From Gerris lacustris (taxonomy: Eukaryota > Arthropoda > Insecta > Hemiptera > Gerridae): a stretch of DNA of 64,000 bases. The position numbers and the translations under genes were made by a program. The notes under the pieces are model-generated. The model was not told where the DNA came from, did not search any database, and worked only from the letters and a program-made list of their open reading frames with translations. The stretch covers positions 6,262,001-6,326,000 of the forward strand of contig OX578280.1 of the NCBI GenBank assembly GCA_951217055.1, read 5' to 3'. Position 1 is the first letter of the stretch, and the number at the start of each line of letters is the position of its first letter. This document shows positions 1-11,329 of this stretch, piece after piece.

Positions 1-220
1 TGGATGTTCAATGTTTACATGACGCTACAGTATAGTCAGTGACTCTACTATTTTATTTAATTAAAGATCTACTAATCATTGAACTTATTTAACAGAATTA
101 CCAAATATAAACAAATTATTTTATTATTAAAACGTTTATTTATAAAATATTACTTATTTAACTATTATATATAATGTTATAAGATAGAGATAATAGTATA
201 AACTGTTCTTGCCAAAATAA

Positions 221-412
221 GAGGTTATGACACGCAGTGGTAAACACTGTTACTTTCTCTGCCTAGGCAGAGAAAGTATTTTCCTGACTGTTTTAACTAC
301 TTTCCTGCCTGTTTTTAATATTTTAATGACAAATCAGGGAAATAGTACTTTCCAGCCGAAAAACAGTTAAGTTATGTTTAATTTTGCTGCCGCGAGTAGA
401 TAAAAATTGTTT
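221..412 (+). repeat. Repeat family A, copy 1
   Basis: A second copy lies at 42888-43072. Both start near GTTATGACACGC and contain a palindrome centred on TGCCTAGGCA; here it is perfect over 28 bp (251-278). No coding potential is seen. The second copy ends abruptly where repeat C begins, which helps define a nested insertion. Superfamily unknown. Confidence 0.65.
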
Positions 413-679
413 ACGTCCTAGGGCGTAAAAAATTGTTTCTTTCGTGCTGGTAGTTGTCAAAACTTCCGTTTTAGCGCTGCAATCTTTGTAGATATGCTTG
501 TTAGTACATTAAAATCCGCTAGATGTCAATGGGTTTTATTTATCTTTTGTTATAGTGTAACCTCTTTTTGAGGTTTCTTTTTTTAAATCTTAAGTATGTT
601 ATTATTATTATATTGATTATTGATTAATATTTAATGTTTTTTCGTTGTGTGCTATACCACGGAAAAAATAGCATATGCT

Positions 680-765
680 ACACAACTGTGAAGTGTTTTT
701 TCTTTACCGCGGCAATTACATTTACTGTCGAGCGGAGCGAGACAGTAAATATTGCCAAGAAATGA
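680..765. repeat. Short imperfect palindrome
   Basis: An inverted repeat has arms around TTTACTGTCGAGCGG and CGAGACAGTAAATATTGCC. It lies just upstream of repeat B copy 1. The 88-codon frame across it is shaped by the palindrome and is not called a gene. Confidence 0.45.
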
Positions 766-789
766 ATAAACTCACTTCACAGCCTAGTA

Positions 790-1255
790 ACATAATATAC
801 TATTTATCTCTTTTTAGATGCGTAGAAATAGATTCTTTTCGTAGTTTTATTCATTGCGCATGCGCATTCATAATTCTTCACCTTAACGCACGATTAGCGC
901 ATTTGTTTACATTTAACAAAACTAATTTGCTGTTAGTTTAATTAAAGTAACTGTTTATATCGAGATTTTAGTGAAAAACAGTGAGTGATTTAAGTGATTA
1001 TGACGAAAATATTAATTCGGCACAAAATACAACTAATGAATTAATGTCATCTTTAGCAAATTAGAAATACGATCTTACATACAGGAAGTTTATTAAATAT
1101 TTGTTTCTGTATTTATTATTAAAATCCAACAATCGTAGATAAAGAAGGGTACGCAACTCATGCGAAAACTGCATTTTGCTTTGCTTGTGTGGTTTTACTA
1201 CCCTCGCTGTAGCTCGGGTGTAAACTCATGCAAAATGCTACTTTCCGCACGCGTA
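790..1255 (+). repeat. Repeat family B, copy 1 (diverged)
   Basis: This copy aligns by eye with 2500-3062 and 58020-58582. The family has a GC-rich hairpin near its end (GCATTTTGC arms around a CTACCCTCGCTG core) and a short coding-like stretch. Here the initiator ATG is GTG (about 981) and the frame reads a Ser/Asp/Asn-rich peptide. This is the oldest-looking copy. It is probably a non-autonomous transposon derivative, class unresolved. Confidence 0.6.
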
Positions 1256-1310
1256 ATTTACTATTACATTGATCTTCATTTACCAACAAAGATGATATTA
1301 TACTTTACCA

Positions 1311-1770
1311 CAATTACCTGTCAGCGTAATGCAGTTCATTCATACCAAAGAAAGTCATTTACCTGTCAGCATAATGCAGTAGATACCAAATAAAGTCATT
1401 TACAAGCCAGCACAATGCAGTACATAGCAAAGAAAGTCAATTTCCTGTCAGCGTTATGCAGTACATACCAATGAAAGTCATTTACCTATGCCAGTATATT
1501 GCAGTACATACCAAATAAAGTCATGTACCTCCCAGCGTAATGTAGTTCATACCAGAAAAAGTCAATTATCTCCAGCGTAATGCAGTACACACTAAAGAAA
1601 GTCAATTACCAGCCAGCGTAATGCAGTACATACCAAATAAAGTAATTTACCAGCTAGCGTAATGCAGTACATAGCAAAGAAAGCCAATTTCCTGTCAGTG
1701 TCATGCTGTATGCCAATGAAAGTCAATTTACCTGCTAGCATAATATAGTACATACCAAAGAAAGTCATTA
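1311..1770 (+). repeat. Minisatellite, about 41-bp unit, about 11 copies
   Basis: Tandem units contain TCATTTACCTGCCAGCGTAA, then TGCAGTACATACCAAAGAAA. Units differ by scattered substitutions and small indels, so the array is not newly expanded. The 77-codon frame at 1160-1393 only runs into it. Confidence 0.85.
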
Positions 1771-1779
1771 ATTTATTTT

Positions 1780-2490
1780 CAATTTAATACTTTAGATCTG
1801 AGGTACAGAATGAAAGGTATAATCATGGAAAAAGGTTAAGTCTGCTTGTCATAATGGGTAAACATGTTTAATTTTAGAGTGTTTGTTTTGTATTTTGTGC
1901 TATGTCATTTCCAAGGAAATGTTTGGAGCTCATCTAAACAGATGGCTTTGATGCAAATATTGAAAGTTACTGTAAACGGAATGTAATGTAAACAACTAAT
2001 TAATTAATCTTTAATTGAAATACCTTTATTTACCTATAGTTTCAACAGGGCCTTTAAAGGTATTTATAATAACTCACTAATTAACTACCCTGTGACATTA
2101 TAACCTTTGTTGAGGTACAAAATTTCTACAATTTCTCTCCATATACCTTGACCTAAGGTTTTTCTATGTCCATTCCGCTCCCCAGGAGTTTGCGGGTCTC
2201 TAAATAGTTAATCTAACTTTTTATATGACGTCCCTTGAGTCGTCTTCCTTGGGGTATCTGACGCAATCATCCATTCTTCCTAGGTAAATCTTTGCCTACA
2301 GCTTTTACCAATGGAAACGATGTAGAGATTCTCGTTGGCGTTGTAAATACAGAAAAAAAACATTCAATGTTTACCCTGGGAATGATCAAGCTATAAATTT
2401 AACTGAATATCTTACGCTCCCAGGTACTTCATGCAGCCGTTAATTGCAAACAAAACTTGGTGAGCAGGCTTGATTGTAACAGCTTCTATC
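1780..2490. other. Unassigned sequence
   Basis: No convincing gene or repeat copy is seen. The minus strand of about 2100-2290 has a coding-like reading with stop codons (it includes the residues RKTLGQGIWREIVEIL) that could be a decayed element protein. I could not assign it. Confidence 0.3.
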
Positions 2491-2499
2491 TACGATTGA

Positions 2500-3062
2500 T
2501 ACGAAATATAAACATTATAACTCTGTTTTAGATGCGTAGAAAGTGATTATTTACGTACTTGAATTCATTTCGCATGCGCGTCTCATAGTTCTGAACAATT
2601 CCTCTTCTTTACCACGCTAGCGCGGTAAAGAAGAGGAATTCTTCAGCTTTACGCACGATTAGCGAGTTTGTTTACATTTAACCAAACTAATTTGCTATTC
2701 TTTTATTAAAGTAACTGTTTATATCGAGTTTTTGTGAAATACAATGAATGAATCAAGTGGCTTTGACGAAAATGTAGAGAATAATACTCCTCAAGAAATA
2801 ATTAATTCGGCAAAAAATACAACTCAAGATTAATGCCATCAAGAGAAGAGATACGAACTTACATACAGCAAGTTTATTTTTTTCTGTATTTATTATTTAA
2901 ATCTAACAATCGTAGATAAAGTACGGTACGCAACTCGTGCGTAAACGGCATTTTGCATTGCTCGTGTGGTTTTACTACCCTCGCTGTCGCTCGGGTGCAA
3001 ACTCCACACTCGCATGCAAAATGCTACTTTTCGCACTCGACGCGTAATTTACTATTACATTT
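2500..3062 (+). repeat. Repeat family B, copy 2
   Basis: This copy is very similar to copy 3 (58020-58582). It holds a perfect palindrome at about 2603-2640 (CCTCTTCTTTACC arms), a 29-codon frame at 2744-2833, and an imperfect palindrome at about 2945-3030 built from GCATTTTGCAT arms. The hairpins suggest a foldback or MITE-like element. Confidence 0.7.
2744..2833 (+). pseudogene. Truncated coding stretch in repeat B copy 2
   Basis: An ATG-started 29-residue frame begins MNESSGFDENVENNTP and ends at TAA. In copy 1 the equivalent point reads GAATTA where copies 2 and 3 read GATTA. Restoring that one base would continue the frame into ...MPSLSREEIRTYIQ..., seen just downstream in copy 3. I infer that these repeats descend from the 5' coding end of a longer, acidic/Asn-rich element protein now broken by a one-base deletion. 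Protein family not recognised. Confidence 0.45.
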
Positions 3063-3204
3063 ATAGAAGTAGGCTGCAATCGTAGTTCATATCAGTGTTG
3101 ATCGTATCCTTAATTTCCATGTGCATTTCAGTTTTTGTTCTGTTACCTATGATCCCAAATATTTATTTACCTGTTTTCCGTTTTTTGTCACCATGTATTT
3201 GTAA

Positions 3205-3640
3205 TTTTGCTTCCGATCTTACTGCGAAGGTAACGAAAGCTATGTGATCGTTCTGCAGAACAAATATATTTGATGTCTCCGATTTCGAAAATTCCAAGAC
3301 CGAAATTCGTTTCAGACATCAGGGAACATTTTTGGTTCCGTGTCTGTCTGTCTGACGTTCAATTATTATGAACCAACATATTAAAAACTATACACATCTG
3401 ATTTTAATTACATTTTTATGGTCTTAATTATTAGCCCATTGTTGGTCCCATATAAGTTTCAACTCTCGGCACCTATTTGTTTCTCGCCAACATAAATATA
3501 TTTACACTTATATCTTCAAAAGTACTCATCTGATTTTTATGAAATTTGGATGGTTTGTCGAAAGTAGACCGCAGATAGCACCAGATTAATTTCAATCGTC
3601 TACGCTCTTAAACCTTTGATTATGGTTCTGTCTCATTTAT
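3205..3640 (+). repeat. Repeat R1, copy 1 (3' truncated)
   Basis: R1 is the commonest dispersed repeat here, with about ten full or partial copies. Full copies are about 610 bp. They begin with a hairpin (GCTTCCG, TTACC, GGTAA, CGGAAGC), continue through CCGTTTCAGACATCAGGGAA and TGTCTGTCTGTC, and end at ATTGGCAGTCTATTTT just after a small TGCCA/TGGCA hairpin. There is no ORF. The terminal hairpins and T-rich ends resemble non-autonomous Helentron-type elements, which is inference. Confidence 0.7.
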
Positions 3641-3879
3641 CTACTGAAAACATATGGAGAAATGTTGGCATGCTAATGGAGCATATATACACATTAGCGC
3701 TCGTGCTTCTCGTCACTCGCCGACAATCACATGGGACATTCGTACGTTCCCCACAACGCGAATGACCGTTTTATACTCGCCGAGTGTTGACCTTGTGGAT
3801 ACAATCCTTTGTAATTGTCCCACAATGAGGGTGGGGCGAATGACAAGTGAACCAACTACACACTTTTGTCCTAGCATTC

Positions 3880-4286
3880 ACCTAGTAGTAGTAGTCTAGT
3901 ACTTCCTACTAGAACGGGTAGGACGAACAACTTGTTCGAACCTTGCAATTATACCATCACTTAGGCCCTTTTTACGCCCCGTGGTGGAGAGTTCCAGCTA
4001 CTTCACACATCATACATTCGTACATTGTACCACCGAAGCGAGTATGGTGTGGTCATTACTAATTAATTTACTCATTACTCATTACATTCATTAGTAAGCT
4101 ATATAAGCGTGCATCAAAGAGTGGGGGAAGAGTCCCCATAAAGGGTGTCCCTCGCCCTGCACCGTCCGCGATTCATTGATGCAAATCAGAGTATCATGGC
4201 AAGGGATCGAACCCACGACCTCGAGTTGCTTTGACTTATTGATAGCTGAGCGAGCGCCTTAAGACGCTCGGCTACCCTGGCTCCCT
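3880..4286 (-). mobile_element. tRNA-derived SINE, copy 1
   Basis: Read on the minus strand, the head has pol III promoter-like boxes: an A-box-like TAGCCGAGCGTC and a B-box-like GGTCGTGGGTTCGATCC. A body with CTCGCTTCGGTGGTACAATG and a tail ending near GTACTAGACTACTA follow. Related copies are at 18555-18865 (+) and 33200-33549 (-). The head looks like a tRNA with a long variable arm (Leu/Ser type) but cannot fold into an intact tRNA. Non-coding; mobilised by a LINE partner. Confidence 0.75.
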
Positions 4287-4944
4287 TCGCCCAGAAATTC
4301 GACTCACCAATCGTGTGAATGTGTATAGATGCACTTTAATGAAGGGTAGTTCCTTCCGTATCTAGTAATTAGGTTCAATTTGGGTGATCTATCGATCTAT
4401 TTGCTGTTCGCTTCGCATCGTGGGTGTAAAACAGTGTCATCTTTAGAGAACTGCGCCCACTAGTCTCGTAGATCAGATAATATGGCTAATTCAATCTCGC
4501 ATCTCTACAATAGAAGTTAAAAGCCGTCTGCGTTGGTTCTCATCTCTCTTGGTCTTGTGAACCATAGATTAATCATTATTATTATTCCACGACTAAGCTA
4601 ATTAGATGAGTAATGATGCATGTCGTCGTTCCATATTAATTAAGTAAAAATACACCAAAAAAACAACAACAATTGCATCCTATTACTAATTACATACGTA
4701 TTTGCCTTTTATTGAAAATAACTTGCTGACCCGGCGAACTTGGTACCGCCTAATAAACATTAATAACATAAGAAATGTATAGCCGCTTCCTTTGAACAAC
4801 CTTATAAATAGTTTATTTAGTTATAATGATGTTGCCTTAGATGAAAAATGTATATTACAATTTGAAATATATACTTGTACAATAAACAATGTTGGCATAT
4901 GAGACATTCAGATGAACTAACATTATTTTTTATTTATTACTACG

Positions 4945-5560
4945 TTTTTATTAGCTTGCTTTCTTGTTTGTTTGTTTGTCCGGTACAAATCTGGCAATCG
5001 ATTTCTTACTAACTTCCCGAATAGCTAGACATTTGAAACTTTTAGCATAGCTCAGAACACGATGACAATGCATTGTTTTAATACTTTTAGCCATCTTTCA
5101 GCAGAATTTAATTGGTTTTCAGCAAATTTTGCTGAACGGAAAGTTAGTTCGGAAGAAATCCGCAAGTTATTTTATTTGTTTTGCCATATCCCATATTTAC
5201 GCAATCTTCATTTTGACGGGTCTCAAATTTGTGATAGATAAACATTGAATGACAGCAAAGCAGGAAATATCGATTATATTATTTATCGATGATATTATTT
5301 CAAATATATCGATGGCACGGTTTAGATTTGGAGTTGGGGAGATCCGTTGTACAAAGATTTGTCCTTTTATAGGTTTAAGATCAGCTCTCTAGATTGTTGT
5401 CATTTAAGTGAAGTAAATAAATTTGGAACTTTTCTCTTTTTTTTACTAACATTTTATATTATATAACAATAACAATTATATTATCAACATTACATACAAT
5501 TCAACAGAAAATTTAAAAACGTAGTATATAAAAAGTTCTTTTTATCTTGAAATTATATAG
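4945..5560 (+). repeat. Repeat R2, copy 1
   Basis: Aligns closely with 16033-16680 (+) and with a partial inverted copy at 32635-32920. It starts near ACGTTTTTATTAGCTTGC, has the internal pair AATTTTGCTG/CAGCAGAATTTAATTGG, and ends near GTAGTATATAAAAAGTTC. No ORF. Class unknown. Confidence 0.7.
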
Positions 5561-5569
5561 ATATACTCC

Positions 5570-6265
5570 TAAATGAAAATATGTCAAAAATATACATAAA
5601 AACAATTACTGTACTCTTAAAGAGCTTTTCAACGAATAGCATCATTAAAAGGTTTCATTACTTTAACTTTTGTGGCCCCGTTCCCCTGTGTACAAAAATC
5701 GGAACATAAAATCAGAATACTAACCCAGAGACCTTTTCGGGCATGCGTCCCACCATTCCTCAAAGTTTCATTGCAATCGGACGATATAATATATAGATTA
5801 TAGAAATATTTTTCCTGTATTTTCCATTTTACCCCCATCCTTAATGAATATAAGACAAAAATGTACAAAAGAACAATTACTATACTCTTAAAGAGCTTTT
5901 CAACGTTATGCATCATGAAGGGTTTTCATTACTTTGACATTTGTATCCCATACCCCTGTGTACCAAAATCAGAACATAGTTTTACTAACTTAGAAACCTT
6001 CCCGGGCATGTGTCCAACAATTCCCGAAAGTTTCATCGCAATCGGATATAATAGATATAGATTACAGAAATATTTTTCCTGTATTTTCTATTAATTACTA
6101 TGACATTTGTACCCTGTATCCCTGTGTACCAAAATCGGAACATAGTTTTACTAACTCTGAAACCTTCCCCGGCATGCGTCCAACCATGCCCAAAAAGTTG
6201 ATCGCAATCGGATTAACGGCTTAGGTGGGCATAAGAGACAGACAGACAGACAGATAGACATTCAT
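5570..6265 (+). repeat. Three tandem copies of an approximately 260-bp repeat
   Basis: Units start near 5577, 5840 and 6095 and share TCTTAAAGAGCTTTTCAACG, CCCCTGTGTACCAAAATC and GGGCATGCGTCC segments. A single unit recurs at about 19500-19650. The overlapping frames on both strands are repeat-driven. Confidence 0.7.
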
Positions 6266-6267
6266 TT

Positions 6268-7020
6268 TAGGTTTCTGTACAAAGTAAAAAAAGAAACCTT
6301 ATATAACGGCTCTGTCTGTCTGTCCATTGCTTGTTTCAATTCATAAACTACTATAGATAGGAACATGAAATTCGGCACACAGGTGCATCTTGGCATTTGA
6401 GACAACTGGACACATTTTGAATTTTTCACACTTAATATTTTCAAGATGGCGGCCAATATGGCGGGTGACTAAAAAAAAAGTTTTTAGTCGCCATGACATG
6501 TTATATATCAATTTAAAGGTCTTGAAATGAAGAAAAAGAATATGCAACTATTAAAATTTTCTCACGTAATATTTTCAATATGGCGGGCGACTAAAAAAAG
6601 TTCTTAGTAACTATGACATGTTATACATCAATTTAAAGGTCTTGAAGTGTAGAAAAAGAATATGCAATTAAAATGATTAAAATGATTAATTATTATTTAT
6701 TATTTATTAATTATTAATTATTATTTTATTAAAATTTCACACTTAATATTTTCAAGATGGCGGCCAATATGGCGGGCGACTAAAAAAAAAGTTTTTAGTC
6801 ACCATGACATGTTATATATAAATTTAAAGGTCTTGAAATGTAGAAAAAGAATGTGCAGTTATTAAAATTTTCAAGATGGCGGGTGACAAAACATTGTTTT
6901 AATTACCATAACATGTTATACATCAATTTAAAGGTCTTGCAGAGTAGAAAAAGAATATTACTATTAAAATTAGTGTAATTATATTACACTTAAAATGTTT
7001 AACTTTAATGTACAGAAACC
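6268..7020. mobile_element. Element with 12-bp terminal inverted repeats
   Basis: The ends are GGTTTCTGTACA (about 6268) and its exact complement TGTACAGAAACC (about 7009-7020). Inside are four degraded copies of an approximately 120-180-bp unit with AAGATGGCGGCCAATATGG and ATTTAAAGGTCTTGAA. No transposase and no clear target duplication are seen, so this is a non-autonomous DNA element of unknown superfamily. Confidence 0.5.
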
Positions 7021-7803
7021 GGCGATTATCGCCCCACGTACTTACGTGAAGCGCGCCTTACTTTATATTAAATTTATAAAGATAATCAATGTACGTAAAA
7101 TAATAATAAAATAAATAAATAAAGTAGATTGACGTCTTACTATCCTATTAACGTAGAACATAATTATGTCAAAACAAAACTACACGTTAAAAATAATTGC
7201 AAAAAAAATTATTTATTACTAGATTAATCTGGAATAAAAAAAAGGAACCTATGGACTCATGCGTCAGTCGAGAAATAATAAGAAATTATAATTCAAATGT
7301 ATTTGAAGAATATTCAGTAGTAAACACAGTGATTATAACCATGTGATTATCACCATGTGATTTTTAGCATGTCGGCCGACATGAGGCCAAACCGTGATCT
7401 TGAGAGCGTGGGCTGATTAAGACATGTATTATGAACCAAATATATTTCAATATATAAAACAGATATATAAAAAACCTCCCCCATAATTTAAAATAAAATC
7501 ACGTTTTTCAAAAATATTTTATTTTATTACATCATTGAGTTATTTTATCTATTTCATTATAAAATCTTTGATTTGTTATAGTGACGAACTTTCTCTTCTA
7601 GTTGATTATTATTTCCTTATATATAAATTCATGGGTCAACAAAAAAAAAATTTGTAGCGTAACCTTACACGGATTTATAATAATTTTATGATAATACTAA
7701 TTCGACTTTGAGTTTATTTTTTTTATCAGTTCGTTTTTATTTTTATCTCCATTGATTTTTAGGAGTATGTGTATTTAATATTTCTCCTTAGACCGTCTGC
7801 ATG

Positions 7804-7805
<2 letters not shown>

Positions 7806-7888
<83 letters not shown>
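7806..7888. repeat. (TA)n microsatellite
   Basis: About 80 bp of uninterrupted TA. The minus-strand frame that reads alternating Tyr-Ile is an artefact. Confidence 0.98.
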
Positions 7889-7891
<3 letters not shown>

Positions 7892-8104
7892 CTATCAATA
7901 ACAGAGAAAATAAATGGAGTAAAGAAAAACGATTAGAAGTGATATTTGAGGTCATGGAATGACGAATATTTTCCATGATAAGACTTCTATGCGAGGGGTC
8001 AAAGTGTCATATTTATTTGAGAATATAAATCGCATATGTTTTTATTAGCATATTTTTATTATTATTAACTATAGTTTGATTATTTTTTAACATATGATTT
8101 TGTT

Positions 8105-8815
8105 TTTACTTTTCCTCACCTATGGTAGGAAAAGTATTGTTTTCACCCAGCATATTTTTTTTTTTTTTTTTTCGAGATTTCAACTGAATTATCCGTTTTG
8201 AGTGATTTTATAACCTCCTGAGTGGTTTTCAGCATGACGTCTGTATGCGTGTATGTGTGTTATCATAGTAGCGCCCAGGGTATTTAACCTAGAGAGTTGA
8301 AACTTAGCAGAAAAATCAGTCCTAACCTGTAGTTGTGCCGCCCGGAAAATCAACTTTTTCCGCCATCTTGAACCCAGTTTGCTGTCAGCAAACATAAAAA
8401 AAAAATCGTAATTAATTGAAAATGGTCCTGATCGAGTTGAAATTTGGCTCCAATGTACCTCTCTGTATGACAAACAAGCCCTTGATTTTGGCCGCCATTT
8501 TGAAGTTATCAATTTTTGAATTTTTAAACTTTGACGGTTAATAACACCGAAAGTAGGAATAGGTTTTTGGCATATAGCATATCGTTGGAACCGGAAAAAA
8601 TTAAGGAACAAATATAAAAAAAACCCCATGAAATTCCAATAATTAGTTTAAAAGTTATAAGCGAATATAATTATTTATTAGTGCTTAATAATTTTGATGA
8701 AGTCAAAGTTTCTTTACATCTGTCAAAATACCGCCAAACTTCAAATAATTAAATAAAATATAGGTATTAAAAATAAGGTTTCTTTGAAGAATGATAATAA
8801 ATCAGTTAGTTCAGA
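8105..8815 (-). repeat. 5S-associated repeat, body 1
   Basis: On the minus strand this continues directly from the 5S-like segment at 8816-8858. It aligns with 30905-31625 (+): the same TTTGGCGGTATTTTGAC, GGCGGCACAACTACAGGT and ACTCAGGAGG blocks in the same order. The 146-codon frame at 8189-8629 is not called, because it is poorly preserved in the other copies and is rich in low-complexity sequence. Confidence 0.7.
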
Positions 8816-8858
8816 AAGGTCACCCATCCAAGTACTGACCACGTCCAATGCTGCTTCC
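8816..8858 (-). ncRNA. 5S rRNA-like segment inside a repeat
   Basis: The minus strand reads GCATTGGACGTGGTCAGTAC then TTGGATGGGTGACC. This matches the well-known 3' half of 5S rRNA (GTTAGTACTTGGATGGG.GACC), which spans the box C end of the internal pol III promoter. The same segment is at 30866-30909. The 5' half is missing, so it is not a functional 5S gene. It looks like the 5S-derived head of a SINE3-like element. Confidence 0.7.
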
Positions 8859-9385
8859 AAATTCTAGTTGTGCCTCCCGAAAGGTAACATTTTCAGCCAT
8901 CTTGAACCCAGTTTTTTGAGTCAGTAAAAATTTAAAAAAATCGTGAAAAAAATCGAAAAGCGGTCCGATCGAGTTGAAATTTGGCACGAATGAACCTCTC
9001 TGTATGACAAACAAATCCACAGAATTTAAGTATGATATCGGCCGCTATTGTTTATCGAATTTTTAAATTTTGAACATTAGCGGTTAATAATACCGAAAGT
9101 ATAAATACGTTTTTGACAGATATAGCAGATCATTTGAACCGGAAGAACATAAGGAAAAATATTTAAAAAAAAACCGACGAAATTCCATTAATTAGTATAA
9201 AAATTATAGAGCAACATGATTATTAATTAGTGCGATACTTTTGTGAAACGTCAAAGTTTGTTTACATTGGTCAAAATACCGCCAAAATTCAAATAATGAA
9301 ATAAAATAAACAGAAATAATGTTTTGTTTTTTTTGTAAAATGTAATAAAAAAAAATCAGTTTGTTCAAAACGGTCTACTCGAAAG
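8859..9385 (-). repeat. 5S-associated repeat, body 2 (tandem partner)
   Basis: A second, more diverged body joined upstream (minus-strand sense) of the 5S-like segment, making a dimer with 8105-8815. It breaks off at GGCACAACTAG, where the 5S-like segment of the next unit starts. Confidence 0.65.
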
Positions 9386-9539
9386 GAAGAGCTGCATGTA
9401 AACTAAAATGATTAAATTATTTAATTATATTTTAATTTAATCCTTCTGGCGTTATTCGAGTAGATCCCTTTATCTTTAAGACCGTCAGCGACATTTCCCG
9501 CTTGCTTATCATGTTAAACTTCCTCTCGTATGAAACTCT

Positions 9540-9678
9540 CTATCCCTTAGTGGCGGTCACATTACTCTGGTTTACCAGCCACTAGCTGCTGCTGGCTGTG
9601 TTAGCAGCTTAGTGTGAATCCTCAGACTCACTACAACCTGCACTAGCTAATCCATTTTAGTAGCAGCTGATAAAGTTA
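9540..9678. repeat. Fragment related to the neighbouring Harbinger-type element
   Basis: The sequence around TGGTTTACCAGCCACTAGC resembles the terminal region of the element that starts at 9679. It may be a broken end of another copy. Confidence 0.4.
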
Positions 9679-9935
9679 AGCCTGGGTCACACTAGGCTGG
9701 TTCCCAGCCACTGCTGATCAGCGGCTGACCGTAGCACCAGCAAGTAGCGGCTGGCAACCCGGTCAACTTATAAAATTGTATTGGCTGCTACTCGCCAGTT
9801 CTCACTTTGTCACTGATCAGGATGTCGCCTGTGCGTCCACGTCAAAAGTCATTTAGGCAGTTGTTAAGGGTGGGTGTGAGGGCGCTTTGTTTGGATGTCC
9901 ATACCAGTTTAAAACCTAACAGAAATCAGAGATGA

Positions 9936-10109
9936 TGGTGGATTAGACCGTGGATCCAAAGAAGAGCAGAGTTAGGAGCATCATCAAGTCTATTTCAAGA
10001 GCGTAGAAAAGAGGACTCAGAATCATACTAAATGTTTTAAAAATGACGGCTCCTAAATTTCTAGAATTTTTGCGGTATTAGTTAAACCTTTGATTAAATA
10101 ACAAGATAC
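9936..10109 (+). pseudogene. Harbinger (HARBI1-like) transposase N-terminal remnant
   Basis: The frame at 9936 reads WWIRPWIQRRAELGASSSLF and then QERRKEDSESY before stops. This is the conserved N-terminal stretch of Harbinger transposases (typically RRWWVRPW..RR...G...L..EL...D...F..F.RM). The DDE catalytic core is absent. Stops in the following residues show it is dead. Confidence 0.75.
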
Positions 10110-10223
10110 TAAATTCAGACAGACGACCACGTGTTTATTTAACTCGTCGCTGATGTGCTACTAGAGTGGTCAGATTGCGCTGATGGCTGGCGGCAGCTAC
10201 TACGAGTGAAGGTGGGGTTTTGT

Positions 10224-10242
10224 GGGGGGGGGGGGGGGGGGG
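10224..10242. repeat. G19 homopolymer
   Basis: Nineteen consecutive G within the Harbinger-type element. Length is prone to assembly error. Confidence 0.9.
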
Positions 10243-10671
10243 AGGAGTTGAGTCACGTGACTTGATAGTCGCCGCTGCCTGGCTACCAAAAGTTGAACAC
10301 GTCCAACTTCACCAGCCGCTTCCAATTAGTAGCAGGCTGGTGGCGCCAGCTGGGAATTTTATGATCACACCAAGCTGATGGAAGGCTGTCAGTAGAGGCT
10401 TTCTCAATTCGCTGCTGGCAAACCAGCATAGTGTGGCCGCCGCTTTAGGCAGCGCCAGGGATCACCTTTCTTCTGACCTACTTGTCACATAAAAAAAAAA
10501 ACAACGAAGCTTGAATTGCTTGGTGTACTCGGATTCAATTCATAAACAGTTCACCAAAAGTTGAAAAATGGAGGAATAAATTTAACAGCTGTAAAGGGGG
10601 TAAGGGATTGAATACAAAGTTGCATGATTTTTTGTCATGCAACTTTATATTGAACGAATGGCGAACAGTTA

Positions 10672-10876
10672 GGCCCTCCGCACACGGAGCAACTCAAAAC
10701 AAGCTCAACTGGAAACTCCAGTCATTTTTGAGTTGACAGGAAGCAAACCAAGTTTGTAATGAGTTGCTCCGTGTGGGGTGTCCCATTCAATTACACAGGT
10801 TAAAACTCATAGCCAACTGGATGGTGATTTGAGTTCGTAATCAGTTTGTTTCGAGTTGCTCCGTGGGCAGATGGCC
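10672..10876. mobile_element. PIF/Harbinger-type MITE
   Basis: About 205 bp. Terminal inverted repeats carry a CACGGAGCAACTC core (left GGCCCTCCGCACACGGAGC; right GCTCCGTGGGCAGATGGCC) and are flanked by TTA at 10669-10671 and 10877-10879. No coding sequence. Probably mobilised by a Harbinger transposase, though its ends differ from those of the neighbour at 9679. Confidence 0.75.
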
Positions 10877-10884
10877 TTAAAAAC

Positions 10885-11175
10885 GCGTTCATCGACTCGC
10901 CGAAATGACCTACTTAAATTAAATTTAAACGTGTAGAGTAATTTTGGAAAGAAACGGTTGAGTTTGTGAGGGACAAAGAATATATTAGAGGGGGGGACAG
11001 ACATACATCATTTACTTTTACTGGATAAATCAGACCTAGTAGTAGAACTTACTTTGACGAGGAAAACTTGGCTACACCTATGATGTCACAACTTTTTACG
11101 CGAGACTTGGCTTTTTTACTTGAGTGTTTTTATTGGGATCAGTCTTACTGTAGAAGCTTTTAAGGTTATAGCATG
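10885..11175 (+). repeat. Repeat related to the inner arm of the 26.4-28.7 kb palindrome
   Basis: Shares TTTTTACGCGAGACTTGGCT, AAATTTAAACG.GTAGAGT and GACAGAC.TACATCAT with 27470-27705, in the same orientation. Here it is a single arm, not a palindrome. No ORF is supported. Confidence 0.55.
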
Positions 11176-11329
11176 AGTATTTTACGTGCTGTCATGACAT
11201 GAAACATGACGCAAGAAAAGTTGCTTTTGAACAAACTTTCTCGCGTTTGCCACCCTGTTTTGAAACCTTCCCGTCCTCTTTTCTATTGTTTATACTTTTG
11301 TTTTCAAGTTTTGAGTCATCCATTTACAT

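Larger units (their letters stand above)
9679..10444 (+). mobile_element. PIF/Harbinger-type DNA transposon, degraded
   Basis: Imperfect terminal inverted repeats share a CACACTA.GCTGGTT core (left AGCCTGGGTCACACTAGG; right end complement AGCGGCGGCCACACTATG). Both sides are flanked by TTA (9676-9678 and 10445-10447), the 3-bp target duplication typical of PIF/Harbinger. A transposase remnant at 9936-10109 supports this. It also contains a G19 tract. Too short to be autonomous. Confidence 0.75.

Noticed and set aside
2100..2290. Minus-strand coding remnant
   Set aside because: Stops are present and no family could be assigned; kept only as a note under unassigned sequence.
7788..7976. 62-codon frame reading alternating Tyr-Ile
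   Set aside because: Translation of a TA microsatellite.
8189..8629. 146-codon minus-strand frame
   Set aside because: Lies in the 5S-associated repeat; the other copies do not keep the frame.
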